Below are positions 21,941-29,951 of a stretch of DNA of 64,000 nt, piece after piece (the stretch's first letter is position 1; each line of letters begins with the position of its first letter). The DNA comes from an uncultured Dehalococcoidia bacterium (GTDB lineage: Bacteria > Chloroflexota > Dehalococcoidia > Lucifugimonadales > CATQGZ01): contig OY282366.1 in the NCBI GenBank assembly GCA_958295685.1, positions 9,530 to 73,529 on the forward strand, read 5' to 3'. The translations under genes and the position numbers were made by a program. The notes below the pieces were generated by a model. It saw only the letters and a program-made list of their open reading frames with translations, searched no databases and was not told the DNA's origin.

Positions 21941-22268
21941 GGTGTCTCCTGTTTGGGGTAGCGCGCCGCGCGTTCCTGTAGTTCGCGCCATGCCTGGTGT
22001 GGCGATGCTTCTCCGTTGATGATGAACCGCAAGACCCATGGTCGTTCTCGCGTATCGAGCCATGCCAGCCGGATGGCCATCGCCGCGAAGACGACGTACG
22101 CGACGACGAACAACGCCTTAGGACGCGGCTCCGGCCATAAGATGGTGACCACGGGGCGGCCAGCGCGATAGCGCGTGCCACGGGATCGAACGACTCGCCG
22201 AAGCCAATGTTGGGGTCGGCCAGGTTGCTCAGCGAGGCGATGATGGCCTTCTTGTCGATCTTGCTCAT
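21937..22268 (-). CDS. Membrane protein with an apparent frameshift
   Basis: The start at 22268 reads MSKIDKKAIIASLSNLADPN and GFGESFDPVARAIALA, then turns into shadow sequence with no stop until it meets the SSB frame. From about 22152 another frame continues well: VVTILWPEPRPKALFVVAYV with a span VVFAAMAIRLAWL, ending at 21937 in ATGA overlap with the next gene. A one-base change near the CCCC at 22153-22156 would join them into one protein of about 110 residues with one span. If not joined, a GTG at 22152 gives 71 residues. Confidence 0.5.
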
Positions 22269-22480
22269 GCTTCTCCTCCTGGGTGTTGGGGTGTGCCGGG
22301 ACGGGCTCTCGGGTAGCCGATAGTGACCATTTCGCCGTCGATCTTCTCGACCAGCTCGACATGGATTTGGCCCTCGAACATGACCACAGAGGCTTCCATC
22401 ATGCCCCCGGCGTTGGCCATGCCGGCATCGCGAGCTGCCTTGTAGAGCGCTATAGCGATCTCGATCTTTCTGTCCTCCAT
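22265..22480 (-). CDS. Small hypothetical protein, first gene of the P11 unit
   Basis: 71 residues; GGAGGAGAAGC before the ATG at 22480, 42 nt from the P11 -10 box. N-terminal helix (KIEIAIALYKAARDAGMANA) and C-terminal strands (VVMFEGQIHVELVEKIDGEM). Starts the largest unit, which includes SSB. Function unknown. Confidence 0.65.
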   Translation of the reverse strand: MEDRKIEIAIALYKAARDAGMANAGGMMEASVVMFEGQIHVELVEKIDGEMVTIGYPRARPGTPQHPGGEA

Positions 22481-22521
22481 GCTTCTCCTCCGCTGGGTGT
22501 GGTGGTTCTCTCTGACCTCCC

Positions 22522-22554
22522 CTACGCTGGTGAGCCGGCGACCGCAGATTCTTG
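22522..22554 (-). promoter_or_regulatory. Phage-type promoter P11 within the end of the Dam gene
   Basis: Minus strand: CAAGAATCTGC (22554-22544), 16 nt, GCGTAG (22527-22522). The TAG of the -10 box is also the stop codon of the methylase gene. Confidence 0.75.
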
Positions 22555-23427
22555 GCGGACCCGGACTGTTCCGAGCGACGGGTGTGGTCGTGGGGTGATG
22601 ATGATTTCTGTCCGCATCTGGTTGTGGTTGTTCTTCATCCTGACGCGGGCGGCCGCCCATCCATGCTGGGAGACGAGATCGACGATTGCTGGTGCAGCGT
22701 CGTAGGTCATGAGGAAGTCCAAGCCCTTGGCTGCCAGCACCTCGAACAGCTTCTCGTGGTCGAGCTCGTGATACCGGTACATCCGGGCCCCTGCGTGCAG
22801 ATAGGGCGGATCGGCAAAGATGACTGTGCCGGGTGGAGCGTACTTGAGCGCGTCGATCGCCTGGATGCCGTCGCCCTCGATAAACTCAAGGCGCTGCCGG
22901 CGGGCGAGCATCGACACGATGCGGATCCGGCGGGTGATCGTTGCCGGGTACCAGCGGGCGTTCCGTGGCCTGGCGTCGGTGGCGCGTGGGTTGAGCAGCG
23001 CGGGCCGGTTGAGTATGCCCCCGAAGCGGGTCCGGTTTCTGAGCAGCGTCGTGAAGGCCTCGTTGATCAGGCCAACGGGCTTCTGGGTCTCGTACCACAC
23101 GACGTTCTGGTCGGTGAGCTCGAAGGTGGCGATCGCGGAGCACAGATCGTCGGCCCGGCGGAAGCAGGCTTGCCAGAACGTCGCGATGTCGGGGTCGATC
23201 TCGACCATGACGCACCGCTGAGCGAGCCTCTCTGCGGCGGCGAACAGCGAAACCGTCGCACCCCCGCAGAATGGCTCGAGGAGCAGTGGAGGCTGCCGAC
23301 GGTTGGCCAGCCATTCCTTGACGTGCGGGAGCAACCACGTCTTGCCGCCGGGGTACCGCAGCGGCGAGAGGTGGGGCACGTGCGAGTTGTGAGCAGACGG
23401 AATGGGGGACACGGGGATGACTCTCAT
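22522..23427 (-). CDS. D12-class adenine DNA methyltransferase (Dam-like)
   Basis: 301 residues. Motifs of the alpha-class: PLRYPGGKTWLLPHV (near 20), LLEPFCGGATVSLF (near 48-61), and catalytic ADPPYLHAG (near 205). It transfers methyl to adenine N6 in a short target, GATC being usual for the family, though target is not readable from sequence. Probably protects phage DNA from host restriction. Start ATG overlaps the Dcm-type gene stop. The last 10 codons overlap promoter P11, so the true C-terminus may be dictated by that element. Confidence 0.9.
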   Translation of the reverse strand: MRVIPVSPIPSAHNSHVPHLSPLRYPGGKTWLLPHVKEWLANRRQPPLLLEPFCGGATVSLFAAAERLAQRCVMVEIDPDIATFWQACFRRADDLCSAIATFELTDQNVVWYETQKPVGLINEAFTTLLRNRTRFGGILNRPALLNPRATDARPRNARWYPATITRRIRIVSMLARRQRLEFIEGDGIQAIDALKYAPPGTVIFADPPYLHAGARMYRYHELDHEKLFEVLAAKGLDFLMTYDAAPAIVDLVSQHGWAAARVRMKNNHNQMRTEIIITPRPHPSLGTVRVRQESAVAGSPA

Positions 23428-24104
23428 TGGAGTCCCAGTTGGCGGATCGCGAGGTCCGCCACGGCAGTGGCCATTGGAGGCGCCACGGCATTGCCGAGCT
23501 CGCGGCAGGTCATCTCAGTCGTGACTCCCATGCACTGACGAGCCTCTTTGATGGGGACGCGGCCCGACAAGCCTCGACGCTTCCGGGGGTAGTAGTGCGA
23601 AGTGGCGCACATGGATGTGGTGATCGTGACGGCCACGCCGTCTGACCAGTCCTTGCGCGACACCGACACGGGCTCGGGCAGCAACGTGAAGTGCGAACCG
23701 TCCGCCCACCACGAGAGCTCGAACAGCCGCCTCCGCTTGATGCGCGGTAGGCCGACCATCGGACCCGTGAGAACCACATCCGCTCGCATCGGCGCGTTCG
23801 GAACATTCTCGATGATGAAGGGCACACCCGTCTTCTTCAGCTGGCTCCGTATCGGCGTCAGCAGGTCCACGTGGATGTCTCGCCGCTGGTAGTTGGTGGA
23901 CGCGCTGAACAGCTGACACGGCGGCGACGCCCAGACGAGATCGAACGCATCCACGTCGACCGGGAGCGTAAGCGCGTCAGCCACGATCAGCGGGGCTGGG
24001 TAGCGCGGCGACGGCACGAGGTCGATGCCGACGACAGAGAAGCCGGCCTCGATCAATCCGAGCGTCGCGCCCCCGCCTCCGCAGAACAGATCGAGACAGC
24101 GCAC
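23424..24104 (-). CDS. C5-cytosine DNA methyltransferase (Dcm-like)
   Basis: 226 residues with motif I CLDLFCGGGGATLGL (3-17), motif IV SPPCQ with catalytic Cys63 (60-64), motif VI ENV (99-101) and motif X-like GNAVAPPMA (near 207). It is short for the family (usual about 300-400), with a reduced target-recognition region. The start is GTG 24104, right after the preceding stop. With the D12 enzyme next to it, it likely modifies phage DNA against host restriction. Confidence 0.88.
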   Translation of the reverse strand: MRCLDLFCGGGGATLGLIEAGFSVVGIDLVPSPRYPAPLIVADALTLPVDVDAFDLVWASPPCQLFSASTNYQRRDIHVDLLTPIRSQLKKTGVPFIIENVPNAPMRADVVLTGPMVGLPRIKRRRLFELSWWADGSHFTLLPEPVSVSRKDWSDGVAVTITTSMCATSHYYPRKRRGLSGRVPIKEARQCMGVTTEMTCRELGNAVAPPMATAVADLAIRQLGLQ

Positions 24105-24106
24105 TC

Positions 24107-24313
24107 TCAGGACAGCCTGTCAGCGCCCGTGTCGTGGAACTGGTGGCCCATCCGCTGGACGGAATATCGCCGCTTGCCCTTGTGGCCCTTGGTGTGGACG
24201 TTGCCACAGCCTTGGCACCTGTAGGCCCGCCTGCCGTCGAATGCTCGGCCCCTGTCGAACATCTGGCGCTGCTCGCACCGGCAGCATCGGGCGCGGATGC
24301 CCTTGACCCTCAT
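24107..24313 (-). CDS. Small zinc-finger protein
   Basis: 68 basic residues with CCRCEQR (11-17) and CQGCGN (34-39), a four-cysteine zinc ribbon. The RRAYRCQGCGNVHTKGHKGK stretch is like ribosomal or transcription-factor ribbons. ATG at 24313, coupled to the membrane protein upstream. Function unknown. Confidence 0.7.
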   Translation of the reverse strand: MRVKGIRARCCRCEQRQMFDRGRAFDGRRAYRCQGCGNVHTKGHKGKRRYSVQRMGHQFHDTGADRLS

Positions 24314-24510
24314 TGGGCACCCACCCGCAGCACCACGTGCACCAAGAGGCACAGCAGCAGGAAGGCGGCCAGAAGTGTGCCGACCGCCACGACGTAGATC
24401 GCCGGGATGGCGAAAACAGCCACGACGGTCGCTGGACCGCAGCCCAGGCCAACGTCAGCCGCCAGCCAGTCGATGATGCCGAACTTGTCTGACCACCTGC
24501 ACGGCGTCAT
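24310..24510 (-). CDS. Small membrane protein, one or two spans
   Basis: 66 residues, GGAGGTGGTG before ATG 24510. Residues about 26-45 (GPATVVAVFAIPAIYVVAVG) and the following TLLAAFLLLCLLVHVVL are hydrophobic, giving a two-span hairpin or one long span. Function unknown; holin size, but no supporting neighbour. Confidence 0.65.
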   Translation of the reverse strand: MTPCRWSDKFGIIDWLAADVGLGCGPATVVAVFAIPAIYVVAVGTLLAAFLLLCLLVHVVLRVGAQ

Positions 24511-24881
24511 TTCACCACCTCCGGGACCTCGACAGGAACGCCGGGGTAGCGCATGGCGCACCACTTCTCCAGTATTTCCGCTTCCGTAGCGGAGTGTAGC
24601 ACGCAGCCCCACTCGTCCTTCACCCTCCACCAGTGCTCATCGGTAAACTCCAGCCTCAGCCGCTCCGGAGCCCGCACTGACGCTTTCTCTTCCGCTACCG
24701 CGTCCAGGACGCCCGCGTGCTTGCGAGCGGCCTTCAGCGTCTTGTGCCGCGTCGGCAAGCCGCCCGCCGTGGGCTTCAGCTCCCAGCCGCCACCGTCGCG
24801 CCGGATGGTCCACTGGTCGTCATCGCTCCGGTATAGGCCGCCGTGTAGTCGGTACACGTCCACCGGCTCGAACTTGCTCAT
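24507..24881 (-). CDS. Hypothetical protein, first gene of the P12 unit
   Basis: 124 residues; ATG at 24881 is preferred over 24893 because GGAG lies 6 nt before it. Beta-rich first half (YRSDDDQWTIRRDGGGWELK), a helix (RHKTLKAARKHAGVLDAVAE), then EFTDEHWWRVKDEWGCVLHS. It shares the strand-then-TLKxAR pattern with the 100-aa gene at 20579. Function unknown. Confidence 0.7.
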   Translation of the reverse strand: MSKFEPVDVYRLHGGLYRSDDDQWTIRRDGGGWELKPTAGGLPTRHKTLKAARKHAGVLDAVAEEKASVRAPERLRLEFTDEHWWRVKDEWGCVLHSATEAEILEKWCAMRYPGVPVEVPEVVK

Positions 24882-24934
24882 GTCGATCTCCATGTCTGTG
24901 GGTCTGGCGGGCGAGCCCCGCCATTCCCCCTTCC

Positions 24935-24967
24935 CTACGCCAGCCCGCCGCCGACCGCAGATTCCTG
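24935..24967 (-). promoter_or_regulatory. Phage-type bipartite promoter P12
   Basis: Minus strand: CAGGAATCTGC (24967-24957), 16 nt, GCGTAG (24940-24935). Rightmost copy, back to back with the sigma70-like promoter of the rightward operon. Confidence 0.75.
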
Positions 24968-24968
24968 G

Positions 24969-24997
24969 TTGACCCGGGCTTACCATCATAGTACCAT
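24969..24997 (+). promoter_or_regulatory. Sigma70-like promoter of the rightward replication operon
   Basis: TTGACC, exactly 17 nt, TACCAT; matches to TTGACA and TATAAT are 5/6 and 4/6. The first ATG is 44 nt downstream of the -10 with GGGAGGAC. Suggests early transcription by host polymerase. Only 1 bp separates it from P12. Confidence 0.6.
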
Positions 24998-25040
24998 CGG
25001 TGCGGTGCTAGAACAACCCCATCCACGACGGGAGGACAGA

Positions 25041-25205
25041 ATGAGCGATGCCAAGAGAGACAAGGCGGTCACCGTCTGGTTCACGCAGGACGAGCGGGAT
25101 CTCGTCAATGAGTTGGCGCGTCGCCGAGGCTTGAGTTCGTCGGCGATGCTCCGCAGCTGGGCGCTCCAGCAGGTGCAGCAGGACACGACAGAGGGGACGA
25201 GCTGA
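25041..25205 (+). CDS. Small ribbon-helix-helix-like protein
   Basis: 54 residues: KAVTVWFTQDERDLVNELAR then RRGLSSSAMLRSWALQQV, the strand-helix-turn-helix pattern of RHH repressors. First gene of the rightward operon, beside the divergent promoters, so it may autoregulate them. ATG at 25041 follows GGGAGGAC. Stop overlaps the next ATG (TGATG). Confidence 0.65.
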   Translation: MSDAKRDKAVTVWFTQDERDLVNELARRRGLSSSAMLRSWALQQVQQDTTEGTS

Positions 25206-25471
25206 TGGCGAAGTTCACTGGGAAACCTTCCCCGTGGGCGTTTCACGGGGCCAAGGTGCAGTGGGGCGTCCGCATTGCGGGCCGACGGCGTGACGAAGTG
25301 GAGGTCGGCGACGAAGTGGAGGTCATCACGAAGAACGGCCGGAGATGGACGGGCAAGATCGCCGTGGTTGGCGACGACGAGGGCATCCTTCAGGACGAGG
25401 CGATCATCGCTGGAGACGTTCTCGTGCTGCTGGAGGCGGACGCTGAAACTTCCGACGGCCGCGTCGCGTAG
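25205..25471 (+). CDS. Small beta-barrel-like protein
   Basis: 88 residues with a VEVGDEVEVITKNGRRWTGK segment that resembles small KOW/SH3-like barrels. Coupled by TGATG to the RHH gene. Function unknown. Confidence 0.6.
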   Translation: MAKFTGKPSPWAFHGAKVQWGVRIAGRRRDEVEVGDEVEVITKNGRRWTGKIAVVGDDEGILQDEAIIAGDVLVLLEADAETSDGRVA

Positions 25472-25523
25472 GGCCGATTCCTGCGGGCACCTTGCCCGCA
25501 TCCCCCCCAAGAGGAGTGGCATC

Positions 25524-26669
25524 ATGACTAGCAGGAGTACCGCGCTGGAGACGATCCGGCAGAATGGCACATCGGCAGTGGAGGCGATGCGCGAGAAGAC
25601 CGAGATCGTCGGGGTGCTCAAGAAGCAGGACTGGGGCAGAGCATCGGACGTGAGCAAGTTCAAGCCGGGGACCTGGATGGCCCTGGCGTCCATTGTCCAG
25701 GCGACGGGCTGTGCGATGCACCAGCTGGATGTTCTGGGCGGCCAAGCGTATCTGAACATCCACTTCTGGACGGACAAGATGAACGTGGACCCGACCCTCG
25801 CCGACCTGAGCCAGAAACGCTTGTCGTGGAATATCCTGCGGGATATGGAGGCGGAGGTGGACAAGAACATCCAGCGAGGGTGGAACGAGGAAGCGCGGGA
25901 CATCTACAAGCAGGCCCAGTGGCATAAGGCGAAGCTTCTGGACTACGGCGTGCCGGACAAGAGCGACGACATCGTGTGGGCCTACCTGACCCAGATCACT
26001 CGACAAATGCCCGGCGGTGGCACTCCGGTGATCGAGGAATGCAAGATCGTGGACCTCGACACGGTGGCGTCCCCAAAGAACCCCGCCCGCCGATTCCCTG
26101 GCGAGACGGCGCGGTCGCGCTCACTGCGGAGATGCGCGAGCCGCGCCTTTCCGGCGATCCTGACACCGACCGTAATCGCAGCAGAGCAGACGTTGCTGGC
26201 ACACCGTCGCGAGGTGGAGGAAGCAGAGGTGCTGCCCAGCCAGACAGTGGTGGAGGGGACGGTGCTCGTGGGCACGGGCGAGCCGCAGGCTGTCGTCGAG
26301 GACGATCCCGACGTGAAGAAGAAGGCTCGCGGCGCCTACTTCGCCACGATCAAGGCGTGTGGCGTGGACGACGAGAAGCGCCGGCAGTGGCAGGCGAAAG
26401 CGGGCTTTCCGGCGTCCACGACAGAGTGGACCGTCGCCCACTTTGACGATGCTCGTAGCCGGCTGACGAAAGGCTTGGCGGAGCGCACCCTCAGTCTGCT
26501 GGGACCGGACAAGGTGGAAGAGCTGGCGCTGGATGTGATCGGTAAGGCCACGCCGGCGACTGCCGACGAGTGGATGGCCGTGAAGGCCGCTGCGGTCGCG
26601 CAGCAGGAACAGAAGCTCGACGAGCTGAAGGGCAACGGCGAGTCCTTCGAAGACGAGGGCTCGATCTGA
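25524..26669 (+). CDS. Recombination-module protein, possible annealing protein
   Basis: 381 residues; ATG at 25524 with GAGGAG upstream. The segment TWMALASIVQATGCAMHQLD followed by VLGGQAYLNIHFW recalls the LGLxPxxGHAYLIP region of RecT-like annealing proteins, and the gene precedes SbcD and SbcC, the usual place for such a protein. This is a weak similarity. About residues 185-225 (GETARSRSLRRCASRAFPAI) look out of frame, while the +2 frame there reads AVALTAEMREPRLSGDPDTD, so two compensating indels are possible. The C-terminal 130 residues are helical. Confidence 0.55.
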   Translation: MTSRSTALETIRQNGTSAVEAMREKTEIVGVLKKQDWGRASDVSKFKPGTWMALASIVQATGCAMHQLDVLGGQAYLNIHFWTDKMNVDPTLADLSQKRLSWNILRDMEAEVDKNIQRGWNEEARDIYKQAQWHKAKLLDYGVPDKSDDIVWAYLTQITRQMPGGGTPVIEECKIVDLDTVASPKNPARRFPGETARSRSLRRCASRAFPAILTPTVIAAEQTLLAHRREVEEAEVLPSQTVVEGTVLVGTGEPQAVVEDDPDVKKKARGAYFATIKACGVDDEKRRQWQAKAGFPASTTEWTVAHFDDARSRLTKGLAERTLSLLGPDKVEELALDVIGKATPATADEWMAVKAAAVAQQEQKLDELKGNGESFEDEGSI

Positions 26670-27805
26670 TGCCCGGCGTGGGCATCCGGGGCGCCTCGCT
26701 TGCCGACGTGCACCTCGGCTACAGGTCAGGCACCAGCACCGTGGGGGGGCGGAACAGCCGCGAAGTCGATGTTGAGCAAGCGTGGCTGACTGCCATCGAC
26801 CAGATTGTCGAAGCCCGGGTGGACATCGTGACGATCGCTGGTGATCTCGTGCACCATCCCCGCATCTCAGTGCCGGCGATCCATGCGATGATCGCCGGCG
26901 TCGGCAAGCTGTTGGTTGACAGCAGGCGGGTGGTCTTGGTCGTGCAGGGCAATCACGACGCTGCGCGACTCGCGGAGACGGGCACACCACTCGATCTGGT
27001 GGAACAGTGCATGGCGGCCACCGAGGTCAAGCTGGGTCGTCGTCGTCGTCTGGTAGCGAAAAGGCCATGCCGCCACGCCCTGGGCGGGTGGATCGAAACG
27101 GTATTGTTGCCCTTCAGCGTGGGTGAGGTTGGCACATTCGATCTCGGCGATCTGGACCTCTGGAATCCCCGGATCGCCGTGGTGCACGCTCCGCTGGCTG
27201 GCGCGGGACTGAACCCTCATTACGCAGGGCCGCACTCGCTCCAACTGGATCACATGCTGGAGCGATTCCATGTGCTAGCCGCCGGCGACTACCACGACTA
27301 CACCGATCTCGCACCGGACAGGGCCGACCGGATCGCGTTCTACTCTGGCAGCTTGGAGCGCACGTCGAGCAACTTCTGGAGTGAGAAGGACAAAGGGTGG
27401 GTGCTGTGGGACACACAGGACTACTCCCACGAGCTAGTGCCGGTGCCCGGGCGAAGCGTGCTGGACCGACGGGTGGCTGGCGGTCCAGAGAAGGTGAACG
27501 AGGCGCTGGCGGAGATGGTGTCCGAGCTGGACGCACTCGACAAGCCTCTGGCGCGACTGGTGGTCGAGGACTTCCCACGTGGTCAGCGGACGGCTATCGA
27601 CGGAGGCTTGCTTTCCCGGTGCCGGCAGATGGCAACGGTGTGGCGGTTCGACCTCCGCTACGGCGGCCGGGAGTCCGTGGTGCTGAGCGATAGGCGCGAG
27701 GGTGCTGCTACGATCGACGACGAGGCACGGAAATTCTTTGCCCGAGGCGACGACAGCGACCGACTGTGCCTGTCCGCGCTGGGGCTCGACGGAGACACGA
27801 CATGA
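26669..27805 (+). CDS. sbcD: SbcD-like nuclease subunit (metallophosphoesterase)
   Basis: 378 residues. Metallophosphoesterase motifs in order: LADVHLG (DxH, 12-17), IAGDLVHH (GD, 57-64), VQGNHDAA (GNHD, 94-97), VVHAPLAG and AAGDYHDYTD (variant of the GHxH motif). These bind two metal ions for exonuclease and endonuclease cleavage. It is the Mre11/SbcD partner of the SbcC protein encoded two genes later. TGATG overlap with the preceding gene. Phage SbcCD pairs process ends for recombination and replication. Confidence 0.88.
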   Translation: MPGVGIRGASLADVHLGYRSGTSTVGGRNSREVDVEQAWLTAIDQIVEARVDIVTIAGDLVHHPRISVPAIHAMIAGVGKLLVDSRRVVLVVQGNHDAARLAETGTPLDLVEQCMAATEVKLGRRRRLVAKRPCRHALGGWIETVLLPFSVGEVGTFDLGDLDLWNPRIAVVHAPLAGAGLNPHYAGPHSLQLDHMLERFHVLAAGDYHDYTDLAPDRADRIAFYSGSLERTSSNFWSEKDKGWVLWDTQDYSHELVPVPGRSVLDRRVAGGPEKVNEALAEMVSELDALDKPLARLVVEDFPRGQRTAIDGGLLSRCRQMATVWRFDLRYGGRESVVLSDRREGAATIDDEARKFFARGDDSDRLCLSALGLDGDTT

Positions 27806-28035
27806 CCGACACAGAGCTGAATAGGACCAAGGCCCAGATCAGGCTGCTGACCAGGGTGCTGTTTGGCCTGATCTCGTTGCTCACCCCAGACGACGAACAT
27901 GCGGCCGCGTCATTCAAGGAGGAGCTCGCCACCCACATGAAGAACGTGAACAACGAGGAGATCGCCAAGCTGTTGGGGACCATCCCCGCGCCGAAAGCCA
28001 CGCCGACCCTGGCGCCTCAGGTGTTCGACGCATGA
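27802..28035 (+). CDS. Small helical protein between sbcD and sbcC
   Basis: 77 residues, coupled by ATGA on both sides. One amphipathic N-terminal helix (TELNRTKAQIRLLTRVLFGL), a second acidic helix (DDEHAAASFKEELATHMKNV) and a proline-rich end. It may be an accessory subunit of the SbcCD complex by position; no family known. Confidence 0.65.
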   Translation: MTDTELNRTKAQIRLLTRVLFGLISLLTPDDEHAAASFKEELATHMKNVNNEEIAKLLGTIPAPKATPTLAPQVFDA

Positions 28036-29951
28036 GGCTCCTACGGCTGGAGCTGCGTGACGTGCGGTGTCACAGCCAGCTCGAGGTGGACTTCCCGCCC
28101 GAGGGCATCCTCGGGATCATCGGTGCTAACGAGTCCGGGAAGTCCAGCATTCTGGAGGCCGTCGGTTGGGCGCTGTATGGTGTGACCGCGATTCGCGGCA
28201 CAGCCCAGACCTTGGGGCGACGTGGTGGTGGCCCCCCACACGTCAAGCTGGACATCGAGATCGACGACGTGCAGGTGGTCATCAGTCGGCGTCCGGGCCA
28301 CGCGGAGGTGCGTGCCGACGGCCGGACACTGGCCAGTGGGACCACGCCGGTGAACGATTACGTCGTGAAGGTGATCGGCATGACGTGGGGGGAATTCGCC
28401 GCGTCGTACTTCGCGGTGCAGGGACACATCAAGCAGCTGCTGACGATGCGTCCAGCATCCCGAGGTGCCTTTGTCCGCCGGTTGCTGGGCGTCGATCGTG
28501 TCGACGAGGCGGTGGTCGATCTGCGCCGGGAGAAGCTCGCTCCGGCAAAGGTGAAGATCGAGCACTTGCAGGCGGCTGATCTGGACGTCGACCAGGCTCG
28601 GAGTGTCGAGCAGGCGGCATCCAAGGCGGTGGACGAGCTGGACGGCGTGGAGGCGGCCATCCAGAGGAAGTCCGAGGTCGTCCAGGTGTGGCGGGACAAC
28701 GCCTTGGCCGAGACCAAGGATTTGGCACGCCTCGTTGATCAGCATAAGACTGAGCTGGAGGCGGCTGAGCGGGAGGTGCGGGCCTTCCATGACCACCGCG
28801 AGCGGTGGCAGCGGTCGGCACGGGCCCGGAAGGCTGCGGAAGCCCGGGTTGCATCCTTGGCATCCGCAACGCCCGACAGCGTTACGGCGGCGACCGGCTA
28901 CCGCCTTGGGGCTCAGCAGGCGTATCGTGAGCTCGAAGACGAGTGGCAGAAGGCGAAGGCCAGGACAACGCAGGCGATCTCGCAAGCGCGTGAGGACCTC
29001 CAAACGGCGAAGTCGGCGCGATACGACGCCTGTGCCGAGTGCGGTCGCCCTTGGGACCAGGGCGCCATCAATGCCGCCCGCGAGAAGCTCGAGGCGGCCT
29101 ATAAGGCGGACCGGGACGTGGCTGGCGTGCCGGAGAAACTGGTGTTCGCTCGGGAGCATGCTGAGCGTGCGGACAGGGAGTGGCGCGAGCTGCGGCAACA
29201 GGCCACCCGGCTGGCGGACGCCCGGCGACATCTGTCGGACATCTCCGACGGCGCCGAACCGACAGGCGACATCCAGGCGCTGACAGACGCTGCGCGGCAA
29301 GCGCGGGAGCAGTACAAGAAAACCGCCGACGCGAGGATGCTGGCCGATAAGGAACACGCTGATGCGGTGGCGAAGCTGGACCGCTTGGTGAGCAAGAAAT
29401 CGGAGGTGGAGCGGAAGCTGTCTCGGCTCAGGACTGAGCAGGCCCTCGTGCAGGCCCGGCGGAAGCGCATCGAGAAGCGGCTGGAAGAGCTGGAGGCGTG
29501 CCGGCGCGAGTTGGCGACGGCCGCCACAGCCGTGGAGCGGATCACGACGTTCCGCAACAGCATCGCCGGACGGATCCGGCCGGAGCTCGAAGAGCTGGCG
29601 TCCGGGTTCGTCGGTCTGTTGACCGATGGGCGGCACGAGGCCGTGACGCTGGACGAGTCGCTGCACCCCACCGTGTGGGAGGACGGCCAAGAGAGCGACG
29701 TGATCAGCGGAGGCACCGAAGATGTTGTCGGGCTGTCGATGCGGCTGGCGCTCGGCGAACTGCTGGCCGCCCGGACAGGCAAGCCAATCGAGTTCCTGCT
29801 GCTGGACGAGCCGTTCGGGTCGTTGGATGCGGTCCGACGCGCCAATGTCATGGAGTTGCTGGCGCGACTGCGGGGCGTCTACCGTCAGATCGTCCTGATC
29901 TCGCACGTCGAGGAAACTCGGGATGCGGTGGACAAGGCGGTGGTGCTATGA
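28032..29951 (+). CDS. sbcC: SbcC-like ATPase (Rad50 family)
   Basis: 639 residues. Walker A GANESGKSS (31-39), Q-loop region YFAVQGHIKQLL, two long coiled-coil arms, a zinc-hook CAEC (near 335), signature-like ISGGTEDVVGLSMRLALGE (near 565), Walker B LLLDEPFGSLD (near 588-597) and a His switch (LISHVEE). It is shorter than host SbcC (about 1000), as phage gp46-type proteins are. With SbcD it forms a DNA end-processing nuclease. ATGA overlaps at both ends of the gene. Confidence 0.92.
   Translation: MRLLRLELRDVRCHSQLEVDFPPEGILGIIGANESGKSSILEAVGWALYGVTAIRGTAQTLGRRGGGPPHVKLDIEIDDVQVVISRRPGHAEVRADGRTLASGTTPVNDYVVKVIGMTWGEFAASYFAVQGHIKQLLTMRPASRGAFVRRLLGVDRVDEAVVDLRREKLAPAKVKIEHLQAADLDVDQARSVEQAASKAVDELDGVEAAIQRKSEVVQVWRDNALAETKDLARLVDQHKTELEAAEREVRAFHDHRERWQRSARARKAAEARVASLASATPDSVTAATGYRLGAQQAYRELEDEWQKAKARTTQAISQAREDLQTAKSARYDACAECGRPWDQGAINAAREKLEAAYKADRDVAGVPEKLVFAREHAERADREWRELRQQATRLADARRHLSDISDGAEPTGDIQALTDAARQAREQYKKTADARMLADKEHADAVAKLDRLVSKKSEVERKLSRLRTEQALVQARRKRIEKRLEELEACRRELATAATAVERITTFRNSIAGRIRPELEELASGFVGLLTDGRHEAVTLDESLHPTVWEDGQESDVISGGTEDVVGLSMRLALGELLAARTGKPIEFLLLDEPFGSLDAVRRANVMELLARLRGVYRQIVLISHVEETRDAVDKAVVL

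Noticed and set aside
28041..29906. 621-codon open frame antisense to sbcC
   Set aside because: GC-rich codon shadow of a gene with clear motifs; no ribosome site and arginine/proline-rich product.
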